A stretch of DNA of 64,000 bases, from contig NZ_CP046654.1 of NCBI RefSeq assembly GCF_009759685.1, positions 2,108,001-2,172,000 on the forward strand. Reading direction: 5' to 3'. Source of the stretch: Acinetobacter baumannii (GTDB lineage Bacteria > Pseudomonadota > Gammaproteobacteria > Pseudomonadales > Moraxellaceae). The first letter of the stretch is position 1. Every line of letters starts with the position of its first letter. The translations under genes and the position numbers were made by a program. Positions 55,817 to 64,000 of this stretch are shown here, piece by piece. The notes under the pieces were generated by a model. That model made no database searches. It was not told the DNA's origin and was given only the letters and a program-made list of their open reading frames with translations.

Positions 55817-56044
55817 TACGATTATAAGCCACGCGAATTTTCAAAAGCATGAGACTTGTTTTTCAAGTCAATAAGAGCTGTAGCAGAAGAACAGCAGATA
55901 GTGAGAAGCATTCTAAAGGAATTGTGACTTTTAATAAATTGCTTAACGACTAAAGTGTAAAAAAAATCCAAACTAAATAAAGAGTATTTTTTTTCTTGAT
56001 AATGCTTTTTTTTAAACTATTGGTAAAAAATGAAAAGTAAGTGC

Positions 56045-56662
56045 TTATTCAAAAGCACTTACATCACCGACACCACGACGAATAATTTCAGGATGCTCAC
56101 CTGATAAATCAACAATACTCGTGGTTGTTAAAGTACCAAAACCACCATCAATAAAGACATCAATACGCTTAGCTAATTGATTTTCAATATCGTAAGGATC
56201 ATCTAGTGGATCTTCTTGCCCTGGTAAAATTAATGTACTGGTGAGTAAAGGTTCACCCAGCTCTTTTAATAAAGCCTGACAAATTGGATTGCTTGGAATA
56301 CGTAGACCAATCGTTTTCTTTTTAGGGTGCATTAACCTACGTGGAACTTCACTGGTTGCCGGTAAAATGAAAGTGGTGATGGCTGGTGTATTTGCCTTTA
56401 GTAAACGGTACGTCGCATTATCAACTTTGGCATAAGTCGCGATATCTGATAAATCGCAACACATAATTGCATATTGATGTTTAGGACCTAAACCACGAAT
56501 CTGGGCAATCCGTTCCATCGCATTTTTATTACCAATCTGGCATCCGATTGCATAGGCAGCATCGGTAGGGTAGACCACAACATCTCCGGCACGAATACGC
56601 TCAACCGCTTGTTCAATGAGGCGTTGCTGTGGATTTTCAGGATGTACATGTAAATGCAACAT
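56045..56662 (-). CDS. yciO: YciO-type Sua5/YrdC-domain protein
   Basis: A 205-residue YrdC-fold protein that aligns along its length with E. coli YciO (HPENPQQRLIEQAVERIRAG, then VVYPTDAAYAIGCQIGNKNA). YrdC/Sua5 relatives make threonylcarbamoyl-adenylate for tRNA t6A; YciO is a paralogue whose role is less certain. KKTIGLRIPSNPICQALLKE and the C-terminal EIIRRGVGDVSAFE are also conserved. It is a single gene with long flanking gaps. Confidence 0.9.
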   Translation of the reverse strand: MLHLHVHPENPQQRLIEQAVERIRAGDVVVYPTDAAYAIGCQIGNKNAMERIAQIRGLGPKHQYAIMCCDLSDIATYAKVDNATYRLLKANTPAITTFILPATSEVPRRLMHPKKKTIGLRIPSNPICQALLKELGEPLLTSTLILPGQEDPLDDPYDIENQLAKRIDVFIDGGFGTLTTTSIVDLSGEHPEIIRRGVGDVSAFE

Positions 56663-56751
56663 ATTTTAGAGACTCCATCACGCCATTATTAAAAATAGTA
56701 TTAGACCTTTCAAACTTGTGAAGCAAGTAACTTACGTAGTTTTTTTGTCAT

Positions 56752-57414
56752 TTAATCAAGGAGTTCACGTTTAAATTCATTTAATTGTAATGCTGCACCT
56801 GCTCGCGTACATTGGCAAATACATTCAATGAATCTTGCTGCATCGGCAGGCAGCTTTGCTTCACCAGAAAAGTAACGTTGAACTTGGGCATAAACATTAT
56901 CTTTAAACTTTCTGCCATCTCCACCATCGCCCGTAAGGTTATCTAGCGAGACTCTGAATTTTCTGCCAAAAGACTGTGCAAATAACCATTCAATGGCTTG
57001 AGGTTTGATTTCTACTTGTTCAAATAAATCTTGCTGTTCTTTAGTTCTGCCATCTGGCGCATACCAATAACCTAAATCGGGTAGTAGGCGACGTTTTGCA
57101 CCTGCAATTGTCCAATGGCTAATTTCGTGAAGAGCACTATTGAAAAAACCATGAGCAAATTGAATTTTTGCTGGTTCATGCTCATTCGCTGGGAAATATT
57201 CTGGTTCAAATTCTCCACGAACTAATGTCACATTATGGTGGGAAAACCAGTGATTAAAGTGTAAAATAAGCCAATCAACTTGCTCAGACTCTAATTTTGA
57301 GCTTGGCCATGGTGAGAGTTGCACCACGTCAGGTAAAAGAGGGTTCTGGTGGGTTGAATGGGTGCAAACGAGTAATGAAGTGTTAACTTCAGGTTGCGGC
57401 TGCAACAGGTGCAT
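56752..57414 (-). CDS. epmC: Elongation factor P hydroxylase
   Basis: Hydroxylates the beta-lysyl-lysine on EF-P after EpmA/EpmB action. The metal-binding HExxH-like motif is in NSALHEISHWTIAG near residue 90, followed by DLGYWYAPDGRTKEQQDLFE and VEIKPQAIEWLFAQ, matching E. coli YfcM/EpmC. At 220 residues it has about 35 extra N-terminal residues compared with E. coli (182). epmA, epmB and efp are not in the window. It is divergent from yceD. Confidence 0.9.
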   Translation of the reverse strand: MHLLQPQPEVNTSLLVCTHSTHQNPLLPDVVQLSPWPSSKLESEQVDWLILHFNHWFSHHNVTLVRGEFEPEYFPANEHEPAKIQFAHGFFNSALHEISHWTIAGAKRRLLPDLGYWYAPDGRTKEQQDLFEQVEIKPQAIEWLFAQSFGRKFRVSLDNLTGDGGDGRKFKDNVYAQVQRYFSGEAKLPADAARFIECICQCTRAGAALQLNEFKRELLD

Positions 57415-57510
57415 TGCTTAATTTACCCCGAGTTCTGTCTAAAGAAGTACAAAATTGTATCTTAATCTTTGACAGAGTACCGATGAATTTGTAGAATTGC
57501 CGCCTTAATT

Positions 57511-58071
57511 ATGTCAGCAAATACCTTTCCGGCACAGATTGAGCCGTTTAAATGGGCTGAACAAGGCTTTACATGGTCAGGTCAACTGCCATTGTCTCGC
57601 TTTGCTCGTATTGCTCGTGAAGCTGTTGGGTCAATTGATAACCAATTGATCAACATAGACTGTAAGCTATCAATGGATGCCTATCATCGCATTGTGTGGT
57701 TAGATGGTCACATGGAAACAAAAGTTCCAATGGAGTGCCAACGTTGTTTGGAACCTGTTGAAATGCCAATTGTTTCTGACTTTCATATTGCACTTGTAGA
57801 TGATGAGTCACTGATAGAGCGCTTGGATGAGGATGCTGATTTCATCGTTTTAGGTGAAAGTGAGTCTTCGACAAAAGGTGATTTTGATACACCTGCCTCG
57901 ATCAACTTACTCGCATTACTAGAAGATGAACTGTTATTGTTGATGCCTTTATCTCCCAAGCATGATGCTTGTGAACATAAACATCAACCTACCATTCAGA
58001 ACGTTGTCGAAGAGAAACGGGATAATCCGTTTGATGTTTTGGCAGGTTTGAAGGGTAAACTTAACTCATAA
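57511..58071 (+). CDS. yceD: YceD/DUF177-family protein (23S rRNA accumulation protein)
   Basis: A 186-residue acidic protein with the conserved CQRCLEPVEMPI segment near residue 72 and a C-terminal KHDACEHKHQPTIQNVVEEK and DNPFDVLAGLKGKL, both typical of YceD. The family is linked to 23S rRNA accumulation in bacteria and plastids and nearly always precedes rpmF, as here with a 74-base gap. Confidence 0.92.
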   Translation: MSANTFPAQIEPFKWAEQGFTWSGQLPLSRFARIAREAVGSIDNQLINIDCKLSMDAYHRIVWLDGHMETKVPMECQRCLEPVEMPIVSDFHIALVDDESLIERLDEDADFIVLGESESSTKGDFDTPASINLLALLEDELLLLMPLSPKHDACEHKHQPTIQNVVEEKRDNPFDVLAGLKGKLNS

Positions 58072-58145
58072 TTTGTGTTATGATTATGGGATAAGACAAC
58101 TGAATTTGTTCTGATCCATTTTTTCGATCTTTGTAAGGAGCCATC

Positions 58146-58331
58146 ATGGCCGTTCAGCAAAACCGTAAAAGTCGCTCTCGCCGTGACATGCGCCGTTCAC
58201 ATGACGCTTTAACCGAGAATGCATTAACAGTAGACCAAGCAACTGGTGAAACTCATCGTCGTCACCACGTGACTAAAGACGGTTTCTACCGTGGTCGCCA
58301 ATTATTCGCTAAAGCAGCTGATGCTGAATAA
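58146..58331 (+). CDS. rpmF: 50S ribosomal protein L32
   Basis: Small ribosomal protein of 61 residues, very basic at the start: [20 protein letters not shown]. The remainder ([20 protein letters not shown]) matches the family. The zinc-binding Cys residues of some L32 proteins are absent, as in other gamma-proteobacteria. It has a strong AAGGAGCC ribosome site and is followed by a terminator. Confidence 0.97.
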
Positions 58332-58375
58332 TTGCATGATATGCATTAAGCGTGATGCTTAAGTATAGAAAAAAT

Positions 58376-58398
58376 GGGAGCGAAAGCTCCCTTTTTTT
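58376..58398 (+). terminator. Terminator after rpmF
   Basis: GGGAGC (58376-58381) and GCTCCC (58386-58391) enclose a stable GAAA tetraloop and are followed by seven T. An additional small dyad, TTAAGC-N5-GCTTAA (58346-58362), lies just upstream. Confidence 0.9.
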
Positions 58399-58483
58399 GT
58401 TGTTTTTCGCAATTATAAATATACAAATTAAATGTTAAATTTCCGCTCCAGAGAAATGAGTGAAAACCCAAAAAGGATTTCTT

Positions 58484-59470
58484 ATGTCTGCTAAACGTCT
58501 TGAACAAGTAGCTTTAGCCACAAAAACTGCATTTGTGTTTCCAGGTCAAGGTTCACAAAAAGTTGGTATGCTCGCTGAACTCGCAGAACAGTTTAGTGGA
58601 GTTGGGCAAACTTTTGCCGAAGCTTCAGACGCGCTAGGATTTGATCTTTGGCACATTGCACAAAGTGGTGAAGGTTTAGACCAAACAGAAAATACCCAGC
58701 CTGTATTATTAACTGCCAGTATTGCTTTATGGCGTTTATGGTTAGATTTAGGTGGTTTAGCCCCTAAATACCTTGCAGGTCACTCTTTAGGTGAATACAG
58801 CGCTTTAGTTGCAGCAGGTTCAATGAGTTTGGCGGATGCAGTTAAGTTAGTTAATTTGCGTGGAAAACTCATGCAAAATGCTGTTCCTCAAGGGGAAGGC
58901 GCTATGGCTGCTATTCTTGGTTTAGCTGATGATAAAGTAGTTGAATTGTGCCAGAGCGTATCTGCATTAGGCCAAGGTTCAGTTGAAGCAGCAAACTATA
59001 ATTCACAAGGTCAAGTTGTGATTGCTGGTAGTACTGCATCTGTACAGCAAGTTATGGCATTGGCAAAAGAACAATCTGCTAAAGCAATTGCTTTACCGGT
59101 TTCTGTTCCATCACATTGTTCATTGATGAAGCCGGCAGCAGAAAAATTTGCAGAAGCTTTGGAACAAACTGCCATTGAGCTACCTACCATTCCTGTAATA
59201 CAAAATGTCAACGCGGGAATTGCTACCGATGTTGCTCAATTACGTCAGGCTTTAACAGCACAATTGTACCAGTCTGTACAATGGACACGTACCATGCAGT
59301 CTCTACAAGACCAAGGTATTCAGTATATTGTTGAGTGTGGCCCAGGTACAGTATTGAGTAATCTCGCAAAGCGTTTACCAAATATTGAAAAAGCTTTTTC
59401 TATTGATAGTAAGAGCAAAATGGAAGATGCCCTAAATGCTGTTTTAGTGGCAGAAGGAAAAATTGCATGA
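58484..59470 (+). CDS. fabD: Malonyl-CoA:ACP transacylase
   Basis: Transfers malonyl groups from CoA to ACP to feed fatty acid elongation, and indirectly BioC. The 328-residue protein has FVFPGQGSQKVGML near residue 16, the catalytic Ser in AGHSLGEYSALVAAG near 99, and His in SVPSHCSLMKPAAE. I use ATG 58484, because it has AAAAGGATTTCT upstream and the shorter N-terminus fits the family. It overlaps fabG by 4 bases. Confidence 0.95.
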   Translation: MSAKRLEQVALATKTAFVFPGQGSQKVGMLAELAEQFSGVGQTFAEASDALGFDLWHIAQSGEGLDQTENTQPVLLTASIALWRLWLDLGGLAPKYLAGHSLGEYSALVAAGSMSLADAVKLVNLRGKLMQNAVPQGEGAMAAILGLADDKVVELCQSVSALGQGSVEAANYNSQGQVVIAGSTASVQQVMALAKEQSAKAIALPVSVPSHCSLMKPAAEKFAEALEQTAIELPTIPVIQNVNAGIATDVAQLRQALTAQLYQSVQWTRTMQSLQDQGIQYIVECGPGTVLSNLAKRLPNIEKAFSIDSKSKMEDALNAVLVAEGKIA

Positions 59471-60201
59471 CACAAGAACGCAAAGTTGCATTAGTAACGG
59501 GCGCGAGTCGGGGCATTGGCGCTGCAATTGCCCAGCAACTTATTCAAGACGGTTATTTTGTCGTAGGTACTGCGACTTCTGAATCTGGTGCACAAAAGCT
59601 AACTGATAGCTTTGGTGAACAAGGTGCAGGTTTGGCTCTCGATGTGCGTAATCTCGATGAGATTGAAGCAGTCGTGTCTCATATTGAACAGAACTATGGT
59701 CCTGTACTTGTTCTCGTTAACAATGCAGGTATTACGAAAGACAATTTGTTGCTTCGTATGTCGGAAGATGATTGGGATGACATCCTCAATATCCACCTTA
59801 AAGCCGTTTATCGTTTATCTAAACGTGTGCTTAAGGGTATGACGAAAGCACGTTTTGGTCGCATTATTAATATCAGTTCTGTTGTAGCTCACTTTGCAAA
59901 CCCAGGTCAAGCAAACTATTCTGCTGCTAAAGCAGGTATTGAAGCATTTAGCCGTAGTCTTGCAAAAGAAATGGGTAGTCGCCAAATCACTGTAAACAGT
60001 GTGGCGCCAGGTTTTATTGCGACAGAAATGACAGATGCACTTAGTGAAGACATTCGCAAAAAAATGAGTGATCAAGTGGCTTTAAATCGCTTAGGCGAGC
60101 CACAAGATATCGCAAATGCGGTGAGTTTCCTTGCAAGTGATAAAGCAGGTTACATTACCGGTACGGTATTACATGTAAATGGTGGTTTATACATGGCCTA
60201 A
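59467..60201 (+). CDS. fabG: 3-oxoacyl-[ACP] reductase
   Basis: NADPH-dependent reductase of the beta-keto step in fatty acid synthesis. The 244-residue SDR protein has LVTGASRGIGAAIAQ at residues 9-23, the NNAG motif in VLVNNAGIT near 82, and the catalytic Ser in INISSVV with YSAAKAG near 151. ATG overlaps the fabD stop (ATGA), so fabD and fabG are coupled. It is followed by acpP. Confidence 0.97.
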   Translation: MTQERKVALVTGASRGIGAAIAQQLIQDGYFVVGTATSESGAQKLTDSFGEQGAGLALDVRNLDEIEAVVSHIEQNYGPVLVLVNNAGITKDNLLLRMSEDDWDDILNIHLKAVYRLSKRVLKGMTKARFGRIINISSVVAHFANPGQANYSAAKAGIEAFSRSLAKEMGSRQITVNSVAPGFIATEMTDALSEDIRKKMSDQVALNRLGEPQDIANAVSFLASDKAGYITGTVLHVNGGLYMA

Positions 60202-60285
60202 CGCCGATGTATAAACTTTTAAAAATTTTTATATTCAATTAAACTAGTGGCAAATCAAACGCCACAAGCAATGAGGAGAATTCCT

Positions 60286-60522
60286 GTGAGCGATATCGAA
60301 CAACGCGTTAAACAAGCGGTTGCAGAACAACTTGGTCTTAAAGCTGAAGAGATTAAAAACGAAGCATCTTTCATGGATGACTTGGGTGCTGACTCTTTAG
60401 ATTTAGTTGAACTTGTTATGTCTTTCGAAAATGACTTCGACATCACTATCCCTGATGAAGATTCAAACGAAATCACTACAGTTCAATCTGCAATTGACTA
60501 TGTAACTAAAAAACTTGGTTAA
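60286..60522 (+). CDS. acpP: Acyl carrier protein
   Basis: Carries growing acyl chains on a phosphopantetheine arm. The 78-residue acidic protein has the Ser attachment motif [12 protein letters not shown] near residue 34 and [20 protein letters not shown] in the second half. GTG 60286 is the start: GAGGAG lies just upstream and SDIEQRVK matches other ACPs. The longer upstream frame would run through this ribosome site and adds nothing conserved. Confidence 0.97.
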   Translation: MSDIEQRVKQAVAEQLGLKAEEIKNEASFMDDLGADSLDLVELVMSFENDFDITIPDEDSNEITTVQSAIDYVTKKLG

Positions 60523-60550
60523 TTCGCATATTGCTGATTAAAAAAGAAGG

Positions 60551-60573
60551 CCACCGTAAGGTGGCTTTTTTTA
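60551..60573 (+). terminator. Terminator after acpP
   Basis: GCCACC (60551-60556) pairs with GGTGGC (60561-60566) around GTAA, followed by seven T. Confidence 0.9.
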
Positions 60574-60711
60574 TACGAGTAAGATAATTGATGAGATACA
60601 TATTTTTACAAGATCAACCTCAATTGATAGCAGAGGTGTCTCTTTTTTCAAGTATAACAATAAGGGTCAGTTTAATGACTTTACTATAAACAATAATATG
60701 AGGACTAAATA

Positions 60712-61185
60712 ATGGGTCTTTTTGATTTTGTAAAAGGTATTGGTAAGAAAAATACCGCACCAGCAGAACCACAAGCAGCTCCAGCAACACCAGCAGAACC
60801 TTCTGCACAAGAAATTGCGAATAAATTATTGGGATTGATTAAAAGCTTAGGCCTTGGGGTGGAAGGCTTATCTGTAACATATAATGGCTCAACTGACACT
60901 GCTATTATTAAAGGGCAAGTCCAAAGCCAAGCAGATAAAGAAAAAATCATTCTTATTGTGGGTAATGTAGATCATGTGGCACAAGTAGATGACCAGATGA
61001 CTGTTGCAACTCCTGAGCCAGAAAGCAAATTTTATACAGTGAAATCTGGCGATAATCTTTCAAAAATTGCCAAAGAGTTTTATGGTGATGCCAATCAATA
61101 TCAAAAAATCTTTGAAGCGAATAAACCAATGCTGAAAGATCCAGATGAGATTTTTCCAGGACAAGTTTTACGTATTCCTCAGTAA
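60712..61185 (+). CDS. kbp: BON- and LysM-domain protein, Kbp/YgaU-like
   Basis: A 157-residue cytosolic protein like E. coli Kbp (YgaU), a potassium-binding stress protein. The order is MGLFDFVKGIGKK, a short Pro/Ala/Glu linker, a BON domain (about 30-95, STDTAIIKGQVQSQADKEKI), and a C-terminal LysM domain (FYTVKSGDNLSKIAKEFYGD and GQVLRIPQ). The linker is longer in Pro/Ala than in E. coli. It has no signal peptide, so peptidoglycan binding is unlikely despite the LysM domain. Confidence 0.92.
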   Translation: MGLFDFVKGIGKKNTAPAEPQAAPATPAEPSAQEIANKLLGLIKSLGLGVEGLSVTYNGSTDTAIIKGQVQSQADKEKIILIVGNVDHVAQVDDQMTVATPEPESKFYTVKSGDNLSKIAKEFYGDANQYQKIFEANKPMLKDPDEIFPGQVLRIPQ

Positions 61186-61194
61186 TAGGAATAT

Positions 61195-61222
61195 AAAAAA
61201 AGGCGCTTAAAGCGCCTTTTTT
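61195..61222. terminator. Bidirectional terminator between kbp and thiD
   Basis: AAAAAAAGGCGC and GCGCCTTTTTT surround TTAAA at a convergent junction. The stem is GC-rich at the centre and A/T outside. Confidence 0.92.
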
Positions 61223-61231
61223 ATTTATTGG

Positions 61232-62017
<786 letters not shown>

Positions 62018-62096
62018 TTAAATTTACGTTAGTATAAGAGAGTTTAATTAAACTCTCGACCAATTGAATTAAATACTTTACTGGGTTAGTGATTGA

Positions 62097-62771
62097 ATGG
62101 CTATAAAACATATTTTGATTGATTTAGATGGAACCTTAACAGACCCTAAAGTTGGTATCCATGCATCAATTCGTTATGCAATGGATAAGTTAGGTTATCC
62201 ATTAGCTGCCGATTTAAATATTGATTGGACGATTGGCCCACCTTTAAAAGCGTCATTAGCAAAATTATTAGCTACTCAAGATGATGCACTAGCTGAGCAA
62301 GCTTTACTTGCTTACCGTGAGCGTTTCTCGGTGATTGGTTTATTTGAAAATGAAGTATATCCATCTGTTGCGGAAACACTTAAGGCCTTAAAAGCAGAAG
62401 GGTATCGTTTGTTCGTTGCTACTGCTAAACCAACGATTTATGCAAAACGAATTTTAGATCATTTTGATTTAAGCCAATATTTTGTACAAATTTACGGTAG
62501 TGAATTAACGGGTGAGCGGACCAATAAAGCTGAGCTTATCCATTATATTCTTGATCGTGAGCAATTAAACCCAGAAGAATGCTTGATGGTGGGTGATCGT
62601 CAATATGATGTTTTAGGCGCCCGTCATAATGGTATTGAAGCGGTAGCGGTGACTTATGGTTATGGGACACCAGAAGAACTTACTCAAGCACAACCTAAAG
62701 CAAAGATTACAAAATTTTCTGAACTTTTAGATTATGTTGAAGAACAGGCCGCACAAAAGAAAGTTTCTTAA
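62097..62771 (+). CDS. HAD-family phosphatase, Gph/PGP-like
   Basis: A 224-residue haloacid dehalogenase-superfamily enzyme. The nucleophile motif LIDLDGTLTDPKVG is at residues 7-20, then VATAKPTIYAKRIL (motif II) near 107, the Lys in NKAELIHYIL, and LMVGDRQYDVLGARHNGI (motif IV) near 163. The cap is of the phosphoglycolate phosphatase/PpaX type. The substrate is uncertain. It is divergent from thiD with a gap of about 97 bases and ends at a terminator. Confidence 0.88.
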   Translation: MAIKHILIDLDGTLTDPKVGIHASIRYAMDKLGYPLAADLNIDWTIGPPLKASLAKLLATQDDALAEQALLAYRERFSVIGLFENEVYPSVAETLKALKAEGYRLFVATAKPTIYAKRILDHFDLSQYFVQIYGSELTGERTNKAELIHYILDREQLNPEECLMVGDRQYDVLGARHNGIEAVAVTYGYGTPEELTQAQPKAKITKFSELLDYVEEQAAQKKVS

Positions 62772-62792
62772 ATTTCAAGAATTATAATTTAG

Positions 62793-62832
62793 AGGTTTGA
62801 CCTGCAAGTGAACAAGTCAAACCTTTTTATTT
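62793..62832. terminator. Terminator between the HAD gene and ribB
   Basis: AGGTTTGAC (62793-62801) pairs perfectly with GTCAAACCT (62816-62824), followed by a T-rich stretch. Confidence 0.8.
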
Positions 62833-62836
62833 ATTT

Positions 62837-63496
62837 TTAAATACCGTGTTGTTGACGATATTGTACAAGCTCTTCAATTGTAATCACGGTTAAATGATGA
62901 GTTTGAGCATATGCTAAAACTTGAATTCCTGATGCCATTGTCCCATCCGGATTGGTTAATTCACATAATACTCCAGCAGGTTTTAAACCAGCTAATCTTG
63001 CTAGATCAATAGTCCCCTCCGTATGACCTCGACGGGTAAGCACGCCACCATTACGTGCGCGTAATGGGAAAACATGGCCTGGGCGGTTAAGATCACTTGC
63101 AACAGCACCATCTTTAATAGCAGTTTTAATCGTTGTTACACGGTCTTTAGCAGAAACGCCAGTGGTAACGCCTTGAGCAGCTTCAATAGTCACTGTAAAT
63201 GCAGTATGAAACTGACTTGAGTTTTGAGAAACCATTGGTGGAAGTTCAAGATGATCAGCTAACTCTTCAGTAAGGCATAAACATACGATACCTGAGCCAT
63301 CACGAATCATACGTGCCATGGTCTCAACAGTTAGGGTTTCTGCTGCAACAATTAAATCTGCTTCATTTTCACGATCGAAGTCATCCATCACCAAGACAGG
63401 TTTGCCTTGACGGATATCTTCTAATGCTTGTTGAATGCGTTGCTCAGCAGGAGAGAGGGCTGAGAAAAAAAGTTCTGGTTGAATTAAACTAGACAT
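62837..63496 (-). CDS. ribB: 3,4-dihydroxy-2-butanone 4-phosphate synthase
   Basis: Makes the four-carbon unit of riboflavin from ribulose 5-phosphate. The 219-residue protein is the stand-alone form without a GTP cyclohydrolase II domain. Motifs: [20 protein letters not shown] near residue 34, the catalytic [25 protein letters not shown] near 120, [23 protein letters not shown] and the C-terminal [14 protein letters not shown]. An FMN riboswitch upstream controls it. The ATG at 63496 has a GAGAGCG ribosome region. Confidence 0.96.
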   Translation of the reverse strand: MSSLIQPELFFSALSPAEQRIQQALEDIRQGKPVLVMDDFDRENEADLIVAAETLTVETMARMIRDGSGIVCLCLTEELADHLELPPMVSQNSSQFHTAFTVTIEAAQGVTTGVSAKDRVTTIKTAIKDGAVASDLNRPGHVFPLRARNGGVLTRRGHTEGTIDLARLAGLKPAGVLCELTNPDGTMASGIQVLAYAQTHHLTVITIEELVQYRQQHGI

Positions 63497-63590
63497 AATG
63501 AAACGCTCTCGTAAGAATACGGTTGAACATTTCAGGACTGATGCAAAAACAGGCTGGCACTGAAATAAAATGGATTTATTCCAGTTCGTC

Positions 63591-63734
63591 GTCTTCTTTC
63601 ATCCGGACTATACCGTCGGCTTTGGAGTTTCACCAAATCTGCTCAAATTACATAATTTAAGCTCGTGGGCTTGTTAATTTAACAATAAAAATTAACTTTA
63701 CCACCGGTGGGGAATTACACCCCGCCCTGAAGCG
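63591..63734 (-). ncRNA. FMN riboswitch (RFN element) of ribB
   Basis: On the minus strand the region reads CTTCAGGGCGGGGTGTAATTC, CCCACCGGTGGTAAAG, AGCCCACGAGC, GGTGAAACTCC, AAAGCCGACGGTATAGTCCGG and ATGAAAGAAG, in that order. These are the conserved blocks of the RFN aptamer (GGCGGGGTG-AATTCCCCACCGG, AGCCC-CGAGC, CCGACGGT, AGTCCGGATG). It binds FMN and lowers ribB expression. About 95 bases lie between aptamer and start codon. A CGTA-TTCT-TACG hairpin just before the ribosome site suggests translational control. I do not see a clear terminator. Confidence 0.95.
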
Positions 63735-63743
63735 ATGGGTTTT

Positions 63744-63749
63744 ATTATA
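63744..63749 (-). promoter_or_regulatory. Candidate -10 element of ribB
   Basis: TATAAT on the minus strand, about 10 bases upstream of the aptamer. TAGCCA with 16-base spacing is a 4-of-6 -35 match. Transcription would start right at the riboswitch. Confidence 0.55.
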
Positions 63750-63913
63750 GCGCGCTTGGCAAAATTGGCTAGATGCTTTTGTAGAATGCTAAGTCTCTTT
63801 ATGAATAAGTATTTTCATAAATTGAAATAGGCTTTTTAACAAGAGCTTACTTGTTGAGCTTAAAAGTGAATGTTATGTTTTTTCTAGAAAATTATAAATA
63901 AAACAGGTGTTTC

Positions 63914-64000
63914 ATGCAGATAAGAGATTATTATCCTTTTAGGAATACTTTATTTATTCAGCATCTCCATATTTTCAGTTATGTATTTATGGCGCTCAGT
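63914..64000 (+). CDS. Start of an unidentified protein (partial at right edge)
   Basis: An ATG at 63914 opens a frame that is unbroken to the window edge (29 codons). It starts MQIRDYYPFRNTLF and becomes hydrophobic (IFSYVFMALS). The upstream sequence is AT-rich, and the ribosome site (AGGTG) is 8 bases before the ATG. Too little is present to name a family, and the frame could be shorter than it seems. Confidence 0.4.
   Translation, partial: MQIRDYYPFRNTLFIQHLHIFSYVFMALS

Noticed and set aside
55817..56044. Possible small gene or RNA between scpA and yciO.
   Set aside because: The region is AT-rich with poly-T runs; no frame with a ribosome site and no stable hairpin with T-run was found.

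Overview
The window reads as a chromosomal segment of an Acinetobacter, most likely of the A. calcoaceticus-baumannii group. This rests on AT-rich DNA, on protein sequences of Moraxellaceae type, and on gene orders typical of that group: nuoMN-upp, GntR-smc-zipA-ligA, bioAFCD, and yceD-rpmF-fabD-fabG-acpP. No insertion sequence, prophage, CRISPR array, tRNA or rRNA was seen. Most of the window is housekeeping chromosome cut into short transcription units by clear intrinsic terminators.

Layout. 1-2.4 kb: end of the complex I operon (nuoM, nuoN) and upp. 2.5-5.5 kb: a cold-shock-domain protein, a FinR-like LysR regulator divergent from fpr, and two hypotheticals. 5.7-9.0 kb: a CmpX-like membrane protein, a 56-residue membrane protein and an HI0933-family flavoprotein. 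9.0-14.2 kb: a D-cysteine desulfhydrase-like enzyme, a TetR-MFS-EmrA efflux operon with a palindromic operator, and a LysE-type exporter. 14.3-22.2 kb: a small lipoprotein, metG, a LEA/hydrophilin-like protein, apbC, a lipoprotein nucleosidase homologue, a DUF2062 protein, a second LysE-type exporter and dcd.

22.4-30.4 kb is the most unusual region. Five consecutive genes encode Sec-exported proteins that share a short motif (L-x-[DN]-x2-L-x4-G-[QE]) just after the predicted signal peptide, and all carry closely spaced cysteine pairs. One also has an EF-hand-like loop. No chaperone, usher, sortase or secretion gene lies beside them. They may be the loci called fil (putative pilus assembly) in some Acinetobacter annotations, but nothing in the sequence shows a pilus function.

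30.5-46 kb: dusC, ypjD, ffh, coaX, birA (no DNA-binding domain), a TauE-type permease, a GntR regulator with a palindrome upstream, smc-zipA-ligA, a bacterioferritin-family protein without the haem-ligand methionine, and a YbjJ-like MFS protein. 46-53.4 kb: otsBA (trehalose) and the biotin cluster bioH, bioA, bioF, bioC, bioD. 53.4-64 kb: rluB, scpB and scpA (partners of smc), yciO, epmC, the yceD-rpmF / fabD-fabG-acpP fatty acid block, kbp, thiD, a Gph-like phosphatase, ribB under an FMN riboswitch, and the start of an unidentified frame at the right edge.

Shared themes: smc, scpA and scpB together supply a complete SMC condensin. fabD, fabG and acpP supply the malonyl-ACP that biotin synthesis also draws on through bioC/bioH. 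otsBA and the hydrophilin-like protein suggest adaptation to water stress. Start codons were moved inward from the longest frame where a Shine-Dalgarno sequence or family alignment favoured it (dcd, dusC, ligA, bfr, bioH, fabD, acpP, the hydrophilin, the flavoprotein and three of the exported-protein genes).
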